Source: Amoebophrya sp. A120
Taxonomy: Eukaryota > Sar > Dinophyceae > Syndiniales > Amoebophryaceae
DNA: 64,000 nt
Assembly (NCBI GenBank): GCA_905178155.1
Contig: CAJINV010000007.1
Span: 4,304,258 to 4,368,257 of the forward strand
Direction of reading: 5' to 3'
This document shows positions 10,247-20,765 of this stretch, piece by piece. Under the pieces are notes generated by a model. The model saw only the letters and a program-made list of their open reading frames with translations, made no database searches and was not told the origin of the DNA. Numbering within the stretch: position 1 is the first letter of the stretch; every line of letters begins with the position of its first letter. The position numbers and the translations under genes were made by a program.

Positions 10247-13200
10247 ATGACATCGCTTACGCGAGGTGTCGCGCGTCTCGTGTCGAGGAAGACATTTGTT
10301 TTCCGAAATTTTTGTGTCATGATAATTGTGCAAGCCCAAGCCACGTCGTCCAGCACGGTGTTGTCAGATGCAACAGTTCCGACCTCTTCCAAAAGTTTAA
10401 CGTGGATCAATCAGAAATCAGCACAGGCCAACAAAGCAGCGGGTCGACAAAAGAGTAATGATGCCGAACTTTCAGAAAGCAGCGACGTTTTGGAGGCTTT
10501 GCGTCTGTCTTCCATCGACGAGTGGCTGCCCTCCCTGGAACCGGATATCACGGGCCCCCTCGCGGACGAAGGGGGCGAGCCCAAAACGGACTTCGGCGAA
10601 CTCATTGGCGATTTGTTCCCGGAAGGGGGCGAAAAGCCGGAAGTGGAGGTCAGCGAACGGTACAATGAAGTGCGCCGGCGGGCTCTGTTCCCGGTGGTGA
10701 AGCAGTTCTTGCACCATTTCCGGCCAGACACACCGTTTTTGTACAAAGAAAAGGACGTCGTGGACGCGACGACAACTGCTACTGCTGTAGTCGGCGTAGT
10801 TCCAGCATCAAAGGAAGATGGTTCCTCCAACTCAGGACCAGCAACATCAATCATGCGAAGAACACAAAGGGGTGCTACTGCTACAAGTGACGTTCACGCG
10901 GTTGACACCGTTTGCAAGCTTCCGTCAAATGATCCTGCAAATCTGCAGAGCGGTCTGCTAACGAATTTCACCTGCGCGGATAATTTCCATCGCTATAACT
11001 ACACAGAGGAGCTCGATACCGAGGGAATTCCCTACGTGCTCACGAAACTTCTGTCACAAACGCGAGCCTCTTGCTTCGACGTCCTCGCCGCGCTCGAGTA
11101 CTTGATCACGAATTTGTTGCGGTACCAGACGGAAAAGCTCAGGAAGGAGCTCCACATCGACGTGCAGGCGGTTTCGCGGAACAGTCAGCGCGCGTTCCAG
11201 GACAACACACTGCTGAACGAGTACAACGAGGTGGCCGGGATGGAACTGTTTTACTTCTACGGCAGCGGCATGATCCAACTGTTGGAGGAGTATTTGAGAC
11301 TGCTCTTATCGACGATCATGCTCCAGCCCCACTGTTTCAACGCGGAGACACGACTGCAGTTGTGCAAACTCCTCACCACCGATTTTGCGGAGAACGTGCG
11401 GAACCGCTGGCGAAAGATCGAGTTCACGATCACGTGGAAGAATTTGTACCACTTGACCGATGCCTTCCGCCTCCGGACGCACGTCACCGAGATGCTGGAC
11501 GTGGGAATCTACAACGTGGTGGATTTGTTCCACGAAATCCAGCTCTCGGTGCTGCGGAAGATTTTGGATGACAACTCAAAGCGAACCGCATATGGAACTG
11601 TCAGGATCGAAATTGACAAAGTCGAAATTTTTGTGATGCATAAAATGCATGACGCGAGATACGTGTGTTGCAGAGCAGGCAAGTGAGGCCGATTGTAAGC
11701 CTGTTTGGGGCTATAGCTCGAGCTGCTAAAGCAGCATGAGAGAATCAGTCTGCTTTGCCTAAACAGCATTACAAAATGGATTTAGGCACCACCAGAATTT
11801 GTGATGCGCCACTTAGAAACTGGCTTCGAACTGGAATCCGTTTTATGCATGACAAATCATTTCGATTTTGTCAATTTCGATTCTGACACTTTCATACCGC
11901 ACTGCTGAACAAGCCGGGACAGAACACGGAGGCGGAGAAAATCGGCCACGACTGGACGACGGTGGAGAAGTCGGGCGGGTTTGTGGATTTTCTCTACCTG
12001 TACCGAATATGAATTGCAAATATGTCTGGGTCTGGAGAAGTGCAAGTTTGTCATGCTTGTCTGGCATGACTCGAGAATCTGTGTAGCATAGGCACGAAAC
12101 GGCCCTCTTACCTGTCACGCAAAAACGCATGCGGAATACGTAACACATGGCAGCCAAGAAATTTGTCATGCATAGTTGCGTATTGCAGTGCGTCTATCGT
12201 TGTTCACTCTTAGCATTACAAGATTGCGTTTTTGTGTAATTACAAGGTTCCAGAGGACCCAGAAATATTTGCAATGCATACCGAACAAAATTTGACCACT
12301 GGAGCATCGACAAGTCGTTGATCCGGGGCATCATCCGCATGTTCGCGAACGAGGCGAGCAACGTCGAATCGGTGGTGGATCTCGGCGCCGGCGGGGGAAA
12401 GTACTCGGAACTGTTGGAGCTCGGCTTCCCGACGGTGTTTGCCGTCGACGCTTCGCCGCACGCGTTCGAAACCACGAAGCAGCGGGTGCACTACGCGGAC
12501 TTGAGTAGACGGATGGTGATAAAAAAGGAGGACGCGACGGGCAATAATTCCAGAGAGCAGAACGGTGAGTCTGAAGCGACGAGTGGCACCGCAGGGCACC
12601 AAAACAGTTTTTCAGTGGTCTTTGAAGACGGCGGCGTCGAGGAGGGGGAAGACGCGAACGAAGGAAATCGAGAGGCTCATCAAGAACAAGGTGTGATTAC
12701 GACCACAGACACCAACACTCTTTCCTCTGCCTATCGATTTGACCTTGCCATCTGCATCGAGGTTGCCGAACACATCGCGAAGGAGCACGAGAACACTTTG
12801 ATCCAGAACCTGAACAGGGTCTCAAACCGGTTCCTCGTGCTTTCTTGGTCGAACGACCGAGAAAACGACTACCACGTGAACCCGTTGCCGCAAGACGAGG
12901 TGGTCGCCATGATGGAAGCCAGAACTGAGTTCCGAATAGACAGGGAAAAGAGTGAGAAGCTGAAAAAAGCGGCGAGTATTGCCTGGATCAAGGACAATGT
13001 GTTGGTTTTTGAAAAAGTACATGGAAATGGATTCTCCTTTTCGACGTCGACAAGGCGGATTGAAAGGATGTTGTTGAGGGAGCATCCAGTTCTTCTGTCG
13101 GCTGCTTGCTTTGCTAGTGGTGGGGTCTTCAGAATATGTGTCGTTTTGCTTTGTTATTGTTTTTTGAATTTTTGCGTTTCTTTGGTCGTCGTGGCTGACT

Positions 13201-13256
13201 CTGCTGTTTCTCTGTTGCTACCTAGAGCTAAGTGCTGTGTATGGGGGCCTGAGTGA
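10247..13256 (+). CDS. class I SAM-dependent methyltransferase with a long unknown N-terminal region
   Basis: The exons are 10247-11590, 11902-12007 and 12286-13256, giving 806 residues. The C-terminal third carries motif I VVDLGAGGGKYSELL, followed by the acidic strand AVDASPH and a later LAICIEVAEHI segment with SWSNDRENDYHVN. That layout is typical of Rossmann-fold methyltransferases that bind S-adenosylmethionine. The substrate is unknown. The first 450 residues contain a hydrophobic stretch near the start and a helical region (about 280-448) that I do not recognise. The last 60 residues are strongly hydrophobic and may anchor the protein in a membrane. Both introns are introner elements. 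Exact excision yields RTA|LLN and LYR|TKFDHW and is the only join that keeps the motif frame open. Confidence 0.75.
11591..11896 (+). mobile_element. introner element 4 (methyltransferase intron 1)
   Basis: This 306-bp element has terminal repeats of a different family: it starts TATGGAACTGTCAGGATCG, and the other end inverted reads TATGAAAGTGTCAGAATCG. The duplication is CCGCA (11586-11590 and 11897-11901). Removing 311 nt changes the frame as required and joins KRTA to LLNKPG. The interior contains GCATGACA-type motifs shared with the other elements. Confidence 0.85.
12008..12280 (+). mobile_element. introner element 5 (methyltransferase intron 2)
   Basis: This 273-bp element starts TATGAATTGCAAATATGTCT and ends in the inverted version (…TTTGCAATGCATA). 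The duplication is CCGAA (12003-12007 and 12281-12285). The GTCTGGGTCTGGA block links it to the SulP gene elements. Exact excision gives YLYR|TKFDHW just upstream of the SAM-binding motif. Confidence 0.88.
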
Positions 13257-13570
13257 GACGAGAACGAAGAAAAACTTCACTCGTTCTGGGAAAGTCACTG
13301 TGCGCTTGGAAATACATGTGCTGGTGCTGATCGTGATAGCTCGTCTTTCGATCGTTCGGGAGCAGCCTCTCGCCAACTTGTATTTGCAGACGGAAAAATG
13401 TCGCCACCAAAGTACAGCTGCACCTATCAATCGGACGCAGTTAGTAGCTCTAGCAGGCAGAGGCACACGACACCTTCGCTGACCGCGTCGTCGTTAACAT
13501 GATCGATCGTGGTTCGTGTAGCTGTGATCTTCGGTTGTCGTTGCAATAGCAATTTCAAAAATTTCGAACC
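13257..13570. other. short intergenic spacer
   Basis: 314 bp between the methyltransferase stop and the calpain start codon on the same strand. No coding or repeat signal seen. Confidence 0.4.
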
Positions 13571-16500
13571 ATGTCGTCCCCGCCCGCAAAAATTGGTGTT
13601 CCCCGCCCCTGTCCGCTTGGGCTCCCCCTCGACGTCCATCCGCCCGCGACTGACGCGAAGTTTGCGCGACACCGGCCAATCCGGCCGACGGGGGCGATCT
13701 TCTACCTCGAGGACCCCTACCCGGCGTTCAAACAAGCCTGGCTGAGCGGCGAGCTCCGGCGATTTGCGGATCGAGCGGACGGAAAATTTCGAGACCCCGA
13801 ATACAACTTCGACGGGGCCCACGACGCGGACTACGGGAGGTCCACCTACCCATGCGTGAAAAACGAGGAGAACTTGAAGGGCATCTACCGCTACCGCCGA
13901 CCGCTCCCCGAAGAGCAGCTCTTCGGCCCGGACGGAGTCGGCGCGGGGGACATTCGACAGGGGAGATTGGGCGATTGCTGGCTTTTGGGGAGCATCGCCG
14001 CGGTAGCGAACAGATTTCCGTTCTTTGCCATGCAGCGGTGCTTACGGTACGACAAGGAAATTGGCGTTTTCACGTTCCGCTTTTCCAGTCCGGACGACCA
14101 GAGGCCGCGCTGGCTGCTACTGGACGATCTGATCGTGTGCGATTTACAAGACCCGAAAAAGTTCATCTTCTGCCATTCCAGCGAACCGAATGAGCTGTGG
14201 ACGATCTTTCTCGAGAAGGCCTTCAGCAAGTGGATGGGCGGCTACATGAACTGCCGTGGCGGGGTGCAGAACATCGTGATTCAGTGCTGCGAGCCGATGC
14301 AGGCCTTGAGCTTCGGGATGAAATCTCTACTGATCACGACACTGGAGAACAAGCACTGGAAGGAATTGCTGGGTCTGCAGGACAAGCACTGGATCGTGAA
14401 GGCAGCCGCGAAACCGATCAAGAACAACAAATTCGCGAGGGACCCAATCACAGGCCTGGTCGGCTTCCACCAGTTTTCGGTGTTGGATTTCTACGAACTG
14501 AAGCTCGAGAACTCGAGCGACAAAACGAAAAAGTCTTTCTGCCACAACTTCGTCCCCTGGTTGGAGCGTATTGCGAACAATGAGGAACATCAGTCACTAC
14601 CGCCGACCGTCCAAGAAGATTTTCTGCAGCACTACAAGCAACAAGAAATTCACATCTACAACGAAACCAATGCCACCGTCGCAATCGACCTTTCCGCGCC
14701 CGGGTGTCCAGCGATGTCGTTGGAACTTCACACCGTTCACACGCACTACACTTGGAAAATCAAGAATGACAACTGGCGCGCAGGAAACTTTGCTTGGCGG
14801 GAAATTGTAGACGTCAATACTGCGAAGATCAGCAACAAGCCCCCTCGCAGCGGCGAGGTCCGGTACGCGTTTGGGGATAGCATTTACTTGAAAAAGTCCG
14901 GTCAGACGGTAGTGAGGAACGACAAACAGCAGTTCTGCGAGGAGCAGTTGAAGGCCGTGAACCAAATCAAAAAATCTGCAGCGTTCCGGTATTGGGAAAG
15001 TTGTGAGCAAGGTAGTTCTGGTGCATCATCCAACCACAACGTGTTGCGCTTAGTGAAGCTGCGCAACCCGTGGGGCTTCGGGGAGTGGACGGGTTTGTGG
15101 AGCGACAAGTCGCTTGCCTGGTACTACTTTACCGACGTTTGTCGGAAGGTTTTCAAAACGAAAGACGGAAAGCCAGTTATCGCCGATGACGGCACGTTTT
15201 TCATGCAGTGGGCGGATTTCGTGCACCATTTTGAAAACGTGATCGCAACTGGGGAATTCAGCGACCCTGGGTTTGTGGATGGCGCGCCGGTCGCGGATTT
15301 TTTCGGTGCGGCAGGTGGATCATCGTTGACTGCTGCTGGGAAAAAAGGAATGACAGCGGCCACGAGAATGCGGCAGAAACACGAGAAGAAAAAGTTGTTG
15401 CAGACGCAGGACAGTGGCACGTCGACTGGATTTGTCGAGGGCGACTTACTCAGTGAGGACAGTCTCGATGAAGATGAGAGCGACTGCTGGACCGATTCAG
15501 ATTCCTTCTGGGATCACGATAGCGAAGACGATTTTGACGATTTTTCAGACGACGATTCGGAAGATGACGATGACGATTCGGATTTCACTGACGACGACTT
15601 CTCCGAACGAGATTACGACGACGATGATGAAGATGATAGAGACCACCACGACGACGATCTAGTTCTAGATATCGAACCAGTTCAGGGCAAAGGGCACTTT
15701 TCCTACCCAGGGCCAGACCCACCGACCGTCGAAATTCTCGGCCACAACAGCTCCTTGAAACACGCCACCGCCCTTGCCTGTCCCGGCGTGTTTCGGTTTG
15801 CTGAACACGAAGGAAGTGGCAGAATACAGCCAGAGGAATTCCACGCGGGAACTGGGACCCTCGCGTTCTACGTAAAATTCCCCTTCGAAGAAGCGCTTTA
15901 CGACGAAGAAAAACCAAAGCAAATCTTCGAAATCGTCGGACTTGGGTACCAGGGCCCGTGTACGGATGTGAAGGAGTTGACGGTGTCTGCGGTGTCGGGG
16001 TCAGGGTCGATCGTGGTCGGGAGCAGTGACGACGAAAACAAGAACTGTCGAATCGAGAACGAGGAGTGGCCGTTCTGGTTCGATGACTGGATGTGGGTCG
16101 CGGTGACGTACGATAGAACAAGTGTGAAGCTCTACGTTGAAGGTTCTTTGACGTACGAGAAGGACGTTGAAGCTGACAGGTCGTGTGGTGAAAACGAAGA
16201 CTCTCTTCTCTTCGCCACCGGCCCGCCGGACCTCGTCACGGTCGGGATCACCGAAGCGGACGAACTGGTCGGAGGGGGAAGTAAACCTAAACACGCATCC
16301 TACCCGGGTATGCAGCTGCAGGGTGTCGCGTTTTGGGACCGGGTGTTGACTGAAGAGGAATTGGGGATGGTCGAAAAGAAGGTTGTGAAAACCAGCGGAG
16401 TAGGTTCTGGAACGGGGAAGAACAAATCGAAAGGCAGCAGGAATCGGCGAAGAGTTGGAAAAGTGGAGAGCGCAGCAGCAGTACCGATAAAGAGGAATAA

Positions 16501-16720
16501 GGGCAATCGAAAAGACCAGATTCTCATCCCGGAACCGGTTGTCAGGGGCAGCCCCGATGCTGTTGGAGTGGGGAGACAAGGTGCGACAAAAAGTACTGCG
16601 AAGGTAACGCCGATTGGTGGAGATATCGATTTGAGTGCGAGCGCTGGTGGAGGACGAGCAGCTGCTGGACTTCTACCAGAACAAAAAAGGTCTGGCTTGT
16701 GCTGCTGCTTGAAGAAATGA
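13571..16720 (+). CDS. calpain-type cysteine protease with acidic linker and LamG-like domain
   Basis: An intronless 1049-residue frame starts at the ATG after a TTCGAACC context. The papain-like calpain core is clear: Cys136 in QGRLGDCWLLGS, His300 in GLVGFHQFSVL, and Asn499 in KLRNPWGFGEW, so the full Cys-His-Asn triad is present. About 200 residues separate His from Asn, much more than usual, so a domain is inserted there. Residues about 630-695 are an almost uninterrupted Asp/Glu/Ser run. After it comes a concanavalin-like LamG fold (WMWVAVTYDRTSVKLYVEG, later LQGVAFWDRVLTEEELG). The C-terminus is basic and ends CCCLKK, a possible lipidation site. The predicted function is regulated intracellular proteolysis. 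I see no penta-EF domain, so Ca2+ control, if any, would have to come from the core or the acidic run. Confidence 0.85.
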   Translation: MSSPPAKIGVPRPCPLGLPLDVHPPATDAKFARHRPIRPTGAIFYLEDPYPAFKQAWLSGELRRFADRADGKFRDPEYNFDGAHDADYGRSTYPCVKNEENLKGIYRYRRPLPEEQLFGPDGVGAGDIRQGRLGDCWLLGSIAAVANRFPFFAMQRCLRYDKEIGVFTFRFSSPDDQRPRWLLLDDLIVCDLQDPKKFIFCHSSEPNELWTIFLEKAFSKWMGGYMNCRGGVQNIVIQCCEPMQALSFGMKSLLITTLENKHWKELLGLQDKHWIVKAAAKPIKNNKFARDPITGLVGFHQFSVLDFYELKLENSSDKTKKSFCHNFVPWLERIANNEEHQSLPPTVQEDFLQHYKQQEIHIYNETNATVAIDLSAPGCPAMSLELHTVHTHYTWKIKNDNWRAGNFAWREIVDVNTAKISNKPPRSGEVRYAFGDSIYLKKSGQTVVRNDKQQFCEEQLKAVNQIKKSAAFRYWESCEQGSSGASSNHNVLRLVKLRNPWGFGEWTGLWSDKSLAWYYFTDVCRKVFKTKDGKPVIADDGTFFMQWADFVHHFENVIATGEFSDPGFVDGAPVADFFGAAGGSSLTAAGKKGMTAATRMRQKHEKKKLLQTQDSGTSTGFVEGDLLSEDSLDEDESDCWTDSDSFWDHDSEDDFDDFSDDDSEDDDDDSDFTDDDFSERDYDDDDEDDRDHHDDDLVLDIEPVQGKGHFSYPGPDPPTVEILGHNSSLKHATALACPGVFRFAEHEGSGRIQPEEFHAGTGTLAFYVKFPFEEALYDEEKPKQIFEIVGLGYQGPCTDVKELTVSAVSGSGSIVVGSSDDENKNCRIENEEWPFWFDDWMWVAVTYDRTSVKLYVEGSLTYEKDVEADRSCGENEDSLLFATGPPDLVTVGITEADELVGGGSKPKHASYPGMQLQGVAFWDRVLTEEELGMVEKKVVKTSGVGSGTGKNKSKGSRNRRRVGKVESAAAVPIKRNKGNRKDQILIPEPVVRGSPDAVGVGRQGATKSTAKVTPIGGDIDLSASAGGGRAAAGLLPEQKRSGLCCCLKK

Positions 16721-17280
16721 ACTGATGAAAATGAAAAAAGCAAAAAAGTAAAAGGAGCTTTTGCTTTGGAATGGTGCTGATAGATGTACTAACACGATGA
16801 CCAATCGGACCATCAGAAAAACTCATCGCGGTTCTCCATGCCGTTGAAAAGTCTTGGTCCAATCTACTTTCGACATGTTCTTTCTCCTTCTACTCCTGAT
16901 CATATTGCAAGTTGGCTCGTCCGCAAGAGGTTGGAGGCGGTTTTTGAATCATAAGAACCGATCCACATGATCTCCTGGCTCTTGGTGCTTGTGCTTGATG
17001 AGACTACTTTCCTGTAGTATTGAGACTGTTGTAAGAACAACCACGTCAAACGATTCTATCTCTCTAATAATATCAGGCATCTATCATGATCATCACATAA
17101 TAATATCACTCTATTTTTGCTTTTAGCTTTTACTTTTCGCCTTTACTTTTAGCTTTTGTTTTTACTTTTTGGCTTTCACTTTTAAGTTGCGGAGGAGTAG
17201 TTTGGCCATCACGACTTTAGTCTTAGCAAGTGCAAGGGATAGATTACGCGTGCTTCCAGTATCAGAAAGAGACGAGGAAG
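16721..17280. other. intergenic spacer with a pyrimidine-rich repeat
   Basis: 560 bp. The stretch 17113-17183 is a degenerate tandem array of CTTTTA/GCTTTTA-like units just upstream of the next gene. It could serve as a polypyrimidine tract for trans-splicing, which is inference. Nothing coding seen. Confidence 0.4.
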
Positions 17281-19038
17281 ATGAAGATGCGCTCGACAAA
17301 GCTGCTGATCGCAGTATTGACATGGTCTGTCGCGTGGCCTGCGCTTGTGCAAAGGAATGTTCTAGGCTCATTTCTGAGCTCCCGTAGCTCAACAAATGCC
17401 GTTGAAGGAAGTACTAGACCGGGTCGTGATCTTATTTCTCACGGAAATGAGCACCAGCAGGAGCAAACGGCGGATAATATTAACAACCACGGTGGTCGAA
17501 GCTCCACCAGCACGTTGTCGGCTGAAGCAGCAAGGAACACAGCAGCAGGAACAAACACGGGGGAAATGAAGACATTCTCCTTCCAGTTTCTGTACTCTCC
17601 TCGCCGGTTCTTCCAGATTCCCTCTTTACCCGACACGGACGTTCGTCTTTACTTTCAGCTTTCAGGCTGTTCGGAAAAGGGAAAGACCACGGTGGCCGAG
17701 TTTTTGGATGACGCGAAGAAAATGGCCGCGAGCCGCTTGTTGCGCATAGAGGACGACGCGTACAACTTAAAACACGGCGCGAATCGCATATTTTTCGTAA
17801 CTCCAGACCGTGAGGAGGGAGAGCAGCGATTGCTGACCCTGCTGCGCGCCGCGCTCCACGAGGGCTGGCTGTTGTTGGAGGAAAGGCAGAAGGTGTCACC
17901 AAGTGGAATTTTGCGCCCAAAGGGATTCGGAGAGCCGTTTGCGCCGGACGGACTGCTTGCTTACACCGTTTCGACGAACACCCTGAGTCTGCGCGAGGAA
18001 GTCCTAGCAGCGCATTTCGGAGATCTATTTCTCTTGCCTGCTGGTGGTACTAGCGGCGCAAAAATCTTCTCTCCTCCTCCTCTCGCGGAGAAATTAGAGG
18101 AAGTTGGTGTCGAAGTGTCCTGGGATAACGATAATGAAGATGAGGTGCTACTGTTGAATTCCGCAGAGGAACACGCGGAGTATCAACTGCAGCGAGATCT
18201 GTTGACAGTGAGTCCTTCGACAGTAGAACCGATCGCGGCGAGTGTTCGCGCCTTCGAGACGGTGTTCAAGAACCTCCCCAAGCCGCCAGTGGATGTGCGA
18301 ACGCTCCACAAGAAAGGCCTCGAGATGCAGGCGAGTGTGGCAGCGCACATGTCGGCCAACCTGGTTTCGTGTCCGAAAAGCGTCGCTATCACATCCGACG
18401 AAATAAGGCACCTGCTATTTTTCCACGTTTTGGAACGCTTGTTGCCCAGGGTGGCGGTTTTGGTCGGCTTCTTGGGAACCGTGCGGCGTAAACAGCGAGA
18501 CCTCCACGCGTTGTTAGGTGGGGGTCCGATCCATCACGACGAGGAAGCGTCTTTATTGCAACAAGCGGTCAGCGGAAATCACCCTTTTCAACAGCACGAG
18601 AAGGAGAAAACGGAGTCGGAGGAAGGGGAACAAGACGAGGAGCAGTCTGTCTCTGTACCTCGTTGGAAGATATTAAATCCTTGGGCGTCCTTTATAGGCG
18701 CTCTACGCGCGAAGTTTCACTGGTACGATATCCATATCGTCGATACCGCCCGGATGTTCTTCCCCAGGCTGCCGCCCAACTTCGTCGCGGACAGGTCGAT
18801 TAAATTCTGTGTAGATTCTCAGCTGCAAATTTTGCGCATTGCGAAGGAGCGTTTGAGTCAGGAAGTCGAACTGGCCCGGAAAGGCGGGTGGTGGGAAGAT
18901 AAGCTGGAGGCGGCGAGAATACAGATGGGCGAGGTTCAGCAAAAGGAGGATCATTCTGTGGCCGAGGTCGTCGCGGGATCTCTCACCGCATTGGAAGAAA
19001 ACGTAGAATTCATCACCGCTTCTAATCTAAGTGCATGA
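17281..19038 (+). CDS. unknown secreted or membrane protein
   Basis: Single-exon frame of 585 residues from ATG 17281 (a second ATG at 17287 is equally possible). The start MKMRSTKLLIAVLTWSVAWPALV looks like a signal peptide or anchor, which is why I prefer it to the longer open frame. The middle has acidic and Ser-rich patches. Around residues 390-420 an amphipathic to hydrophobic segment (LLFFHVLERLLPRVAVLVGFLGTV) could be a membrane helix. I do not recognise a family. It is the last gene of the + strand block. Confidence 0.55.
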   Translation: MKMRSTKLLIAVLTWSVAWPALVQRNVLGSFLSSRSSTNAVEGSTRPGRDLISHGNEHQQEQTADNINNHGGRSSTSTLSAEAARNTAAGTNTGEMKTFSFQFLYSPRRFFQIPSLPDTDVRLYFQLSGCSEKGKTTVAEFLDDAKKMAASRLLRIEDDAYNLKHGANRIFFVTPDREEGEQRLLTLLRAALHEGWLLLEERQKVSPSGILRPKGFGEPFAPDGLLAYTVSTNTLSLREEVLAAHFGDLFLLPAGGTSGAKIFSPPPLAEKLEEVGVEVSWDNDNEDEVLLLNSAEEHAEYQLQRDLLTVSPSTVEPIAASVRAFETVFKNLPKPPVDVRTLHKKGLEMQASVAAHMSANLVSCPKSVAITSDEIRHLLFFHVLERLLPRVAVLVGFLGTVRRKQRDLHALLGGGPIHHDEEASLLQQAVSGNHPFQQHEKEKTESEEGEQDEEQSVSVPRWKILNPWASFIGALRAKFHWYDIHIVDTARMFFPRLPPNFVADRSIKFCVDSQLQILRIAKERLSQEVELARKGGWWEDKLEAARIQMGEVQQKEDHSVAEVVAGSLTALEENVEFITASNLSA

Positions 19039-19529
19039 AGCTGCGAGGAGCCGAGGCGTCATGAACTCTGTTGCCTATGATAAATATAGGCCGCCACGCG
19101 AACACACGACCTTCATGGAACATTTGCTTCACGCGCAATAATGCGACAAGATCTACTGGTAAATTTAAGGGTAAGGAACATCTGACCTAGGCACGCGCTT
19201 CACCTTACGCTAATTTTTGCGCGCGGTGTTACAGCTCGCGTGCAACGCTGACATTACTTTTTTCCTAGTGTAGTCATAATCAACGTGAGTTGGCTGAATT
19301 ACGAACGGGTCAGCATGTTCCACCTTCTACTCCCGATCATATTGCAAGAAATCGATTGAAGAACTGAATGAAAAAAATTCGAAAATCAAAATAGGTCCAT
19401 GATGGAAATCAAAGAATCTGATAATCTTTCTGTGGGCCTCGTCCTCGTCATGGTCGGATATTCCATGTGTAGAAGATTTATGATCTTATAATCACAATCA
19501 GAAATCATATTCGTAATTCGATGGATTTC

Positions 19530-19735
19530 TTTCTTTCTTTCCATGCCTGGGCATGGCATCAAATGTTCAAGGCCCTAAAAGTTCCGTTGCAATCCCATTT
19601 TTTTTCTCTCTAGTGATCTTCCCTGTCAGCACCAACTCAAATCGAAAAGCTTAATAAACATCTATATCTATTTCTGAAAAGTAGTAACATCTATTTCTGA
19701 AAAAATGTCACTTATCTGCTCGCGATCATAATCAA
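19530..19735 (+). repeat. dispersed repeat R, copy 1
   Basis: A CTTT tract is followed by the hairpin CCATGCC-TG-GGCATGG (19542-19557), then GCATCAAATGTTCAAGGCCC and TAAAAGTTCCGTTGCAATCC. Similarity to copy 2 extends about 180 bp, through AACCAACTCAAA-type sequence and AATAAACATCTAT. Confidence 0.8.
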
Positions 19736-20576
19736 TTTCGAAAATAATTCTTCTTCGATCCAACTACAAACCTGTCTTGTACCTAAAAAATTGCAAATTT
19801 TGATCTGCCTCAACCTTGATTTCTTATATCGTGATGATAAAAATGGTATATGGACATCGAAGATATTTGTTTCTGATGCATGAGGAAGATTGATATCTTC
19901 GAAATTCAGACTGGGGTGGATTTAGAGGGTGTTCGATGCATGATTTTCTTGTGTTTTTTATCTATTGTAGTTTCATAATATATAAAAATTTGTGTGAATT
20001 AAAATTATTTTTTCGATTTTTTCGGATTTTAAGAAAATATCCAGAATCTCATCACGAAAATATTTTCCAAAATTAAATATGTTCTCCGATATCAATCAAT
20101 CTTGATCCTGGTCTCCAATATTTCCTGTGTATGATTCATATCGATTCATTTCTCATCTTTATCTTTCTATTTACTAGAATTTTTCCAGATCCTAAATATC
20201 GAAAGATTCCATCGATCATTACCAAAATATTCTCTCGGTGGATGATGGTATCAATCGGATTTCAGATTCATATTTCTTCATGTTTCTGAGATTTCGAAAA
20301 ATTGGAGAAAAATATCCGAAAGTTTTTTCATTAATCCAAAATTGGGAACCTCTAAAATTCATGATTATATCAAGAAGATTTTGTGATTTCCGATTCTTCT
20401 CCATCCTTTTTCGAATGGATTCATAGATTTTTCGATTTCCATATGGATACCAGAGAACAACGACATTTGCTATTCGATCAATAATCTCAGGAAATTTTGA
20501 ATGATTTTCCCCAAGAATTATCATAGAAAATAATGAAATTCATAACCCTCATCATATTGATACACAAACATCGACA

Positions 20577-20579
20577 TTT

Positions 20580-20619
<40 letters not shown>

Positions 20620-20765
20620 TCCATGCCAGGGCATGGCGTCAAATGTTCAAGGCCCTAAAAGTTCCGTTGCAATCCCATTTTTGTCGCAGTAGTGATCCTC
20701 CATGTCAGAACCAACTCAAACTGAAAAACTTAAATAAACATCTATTCATGAGAAATAATAACAAG
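20577..20765 (+). repeat. dispersed repeat R, copy 2
   Basis: A pure (CTTT)n run of about 11 units is followed by the hairpin CCATGCC-AG-GGCATGG (20621-20636) and the same downstream block as copy 1. The stems are identical and only the two loop bases differ. Confidence 0.8.
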
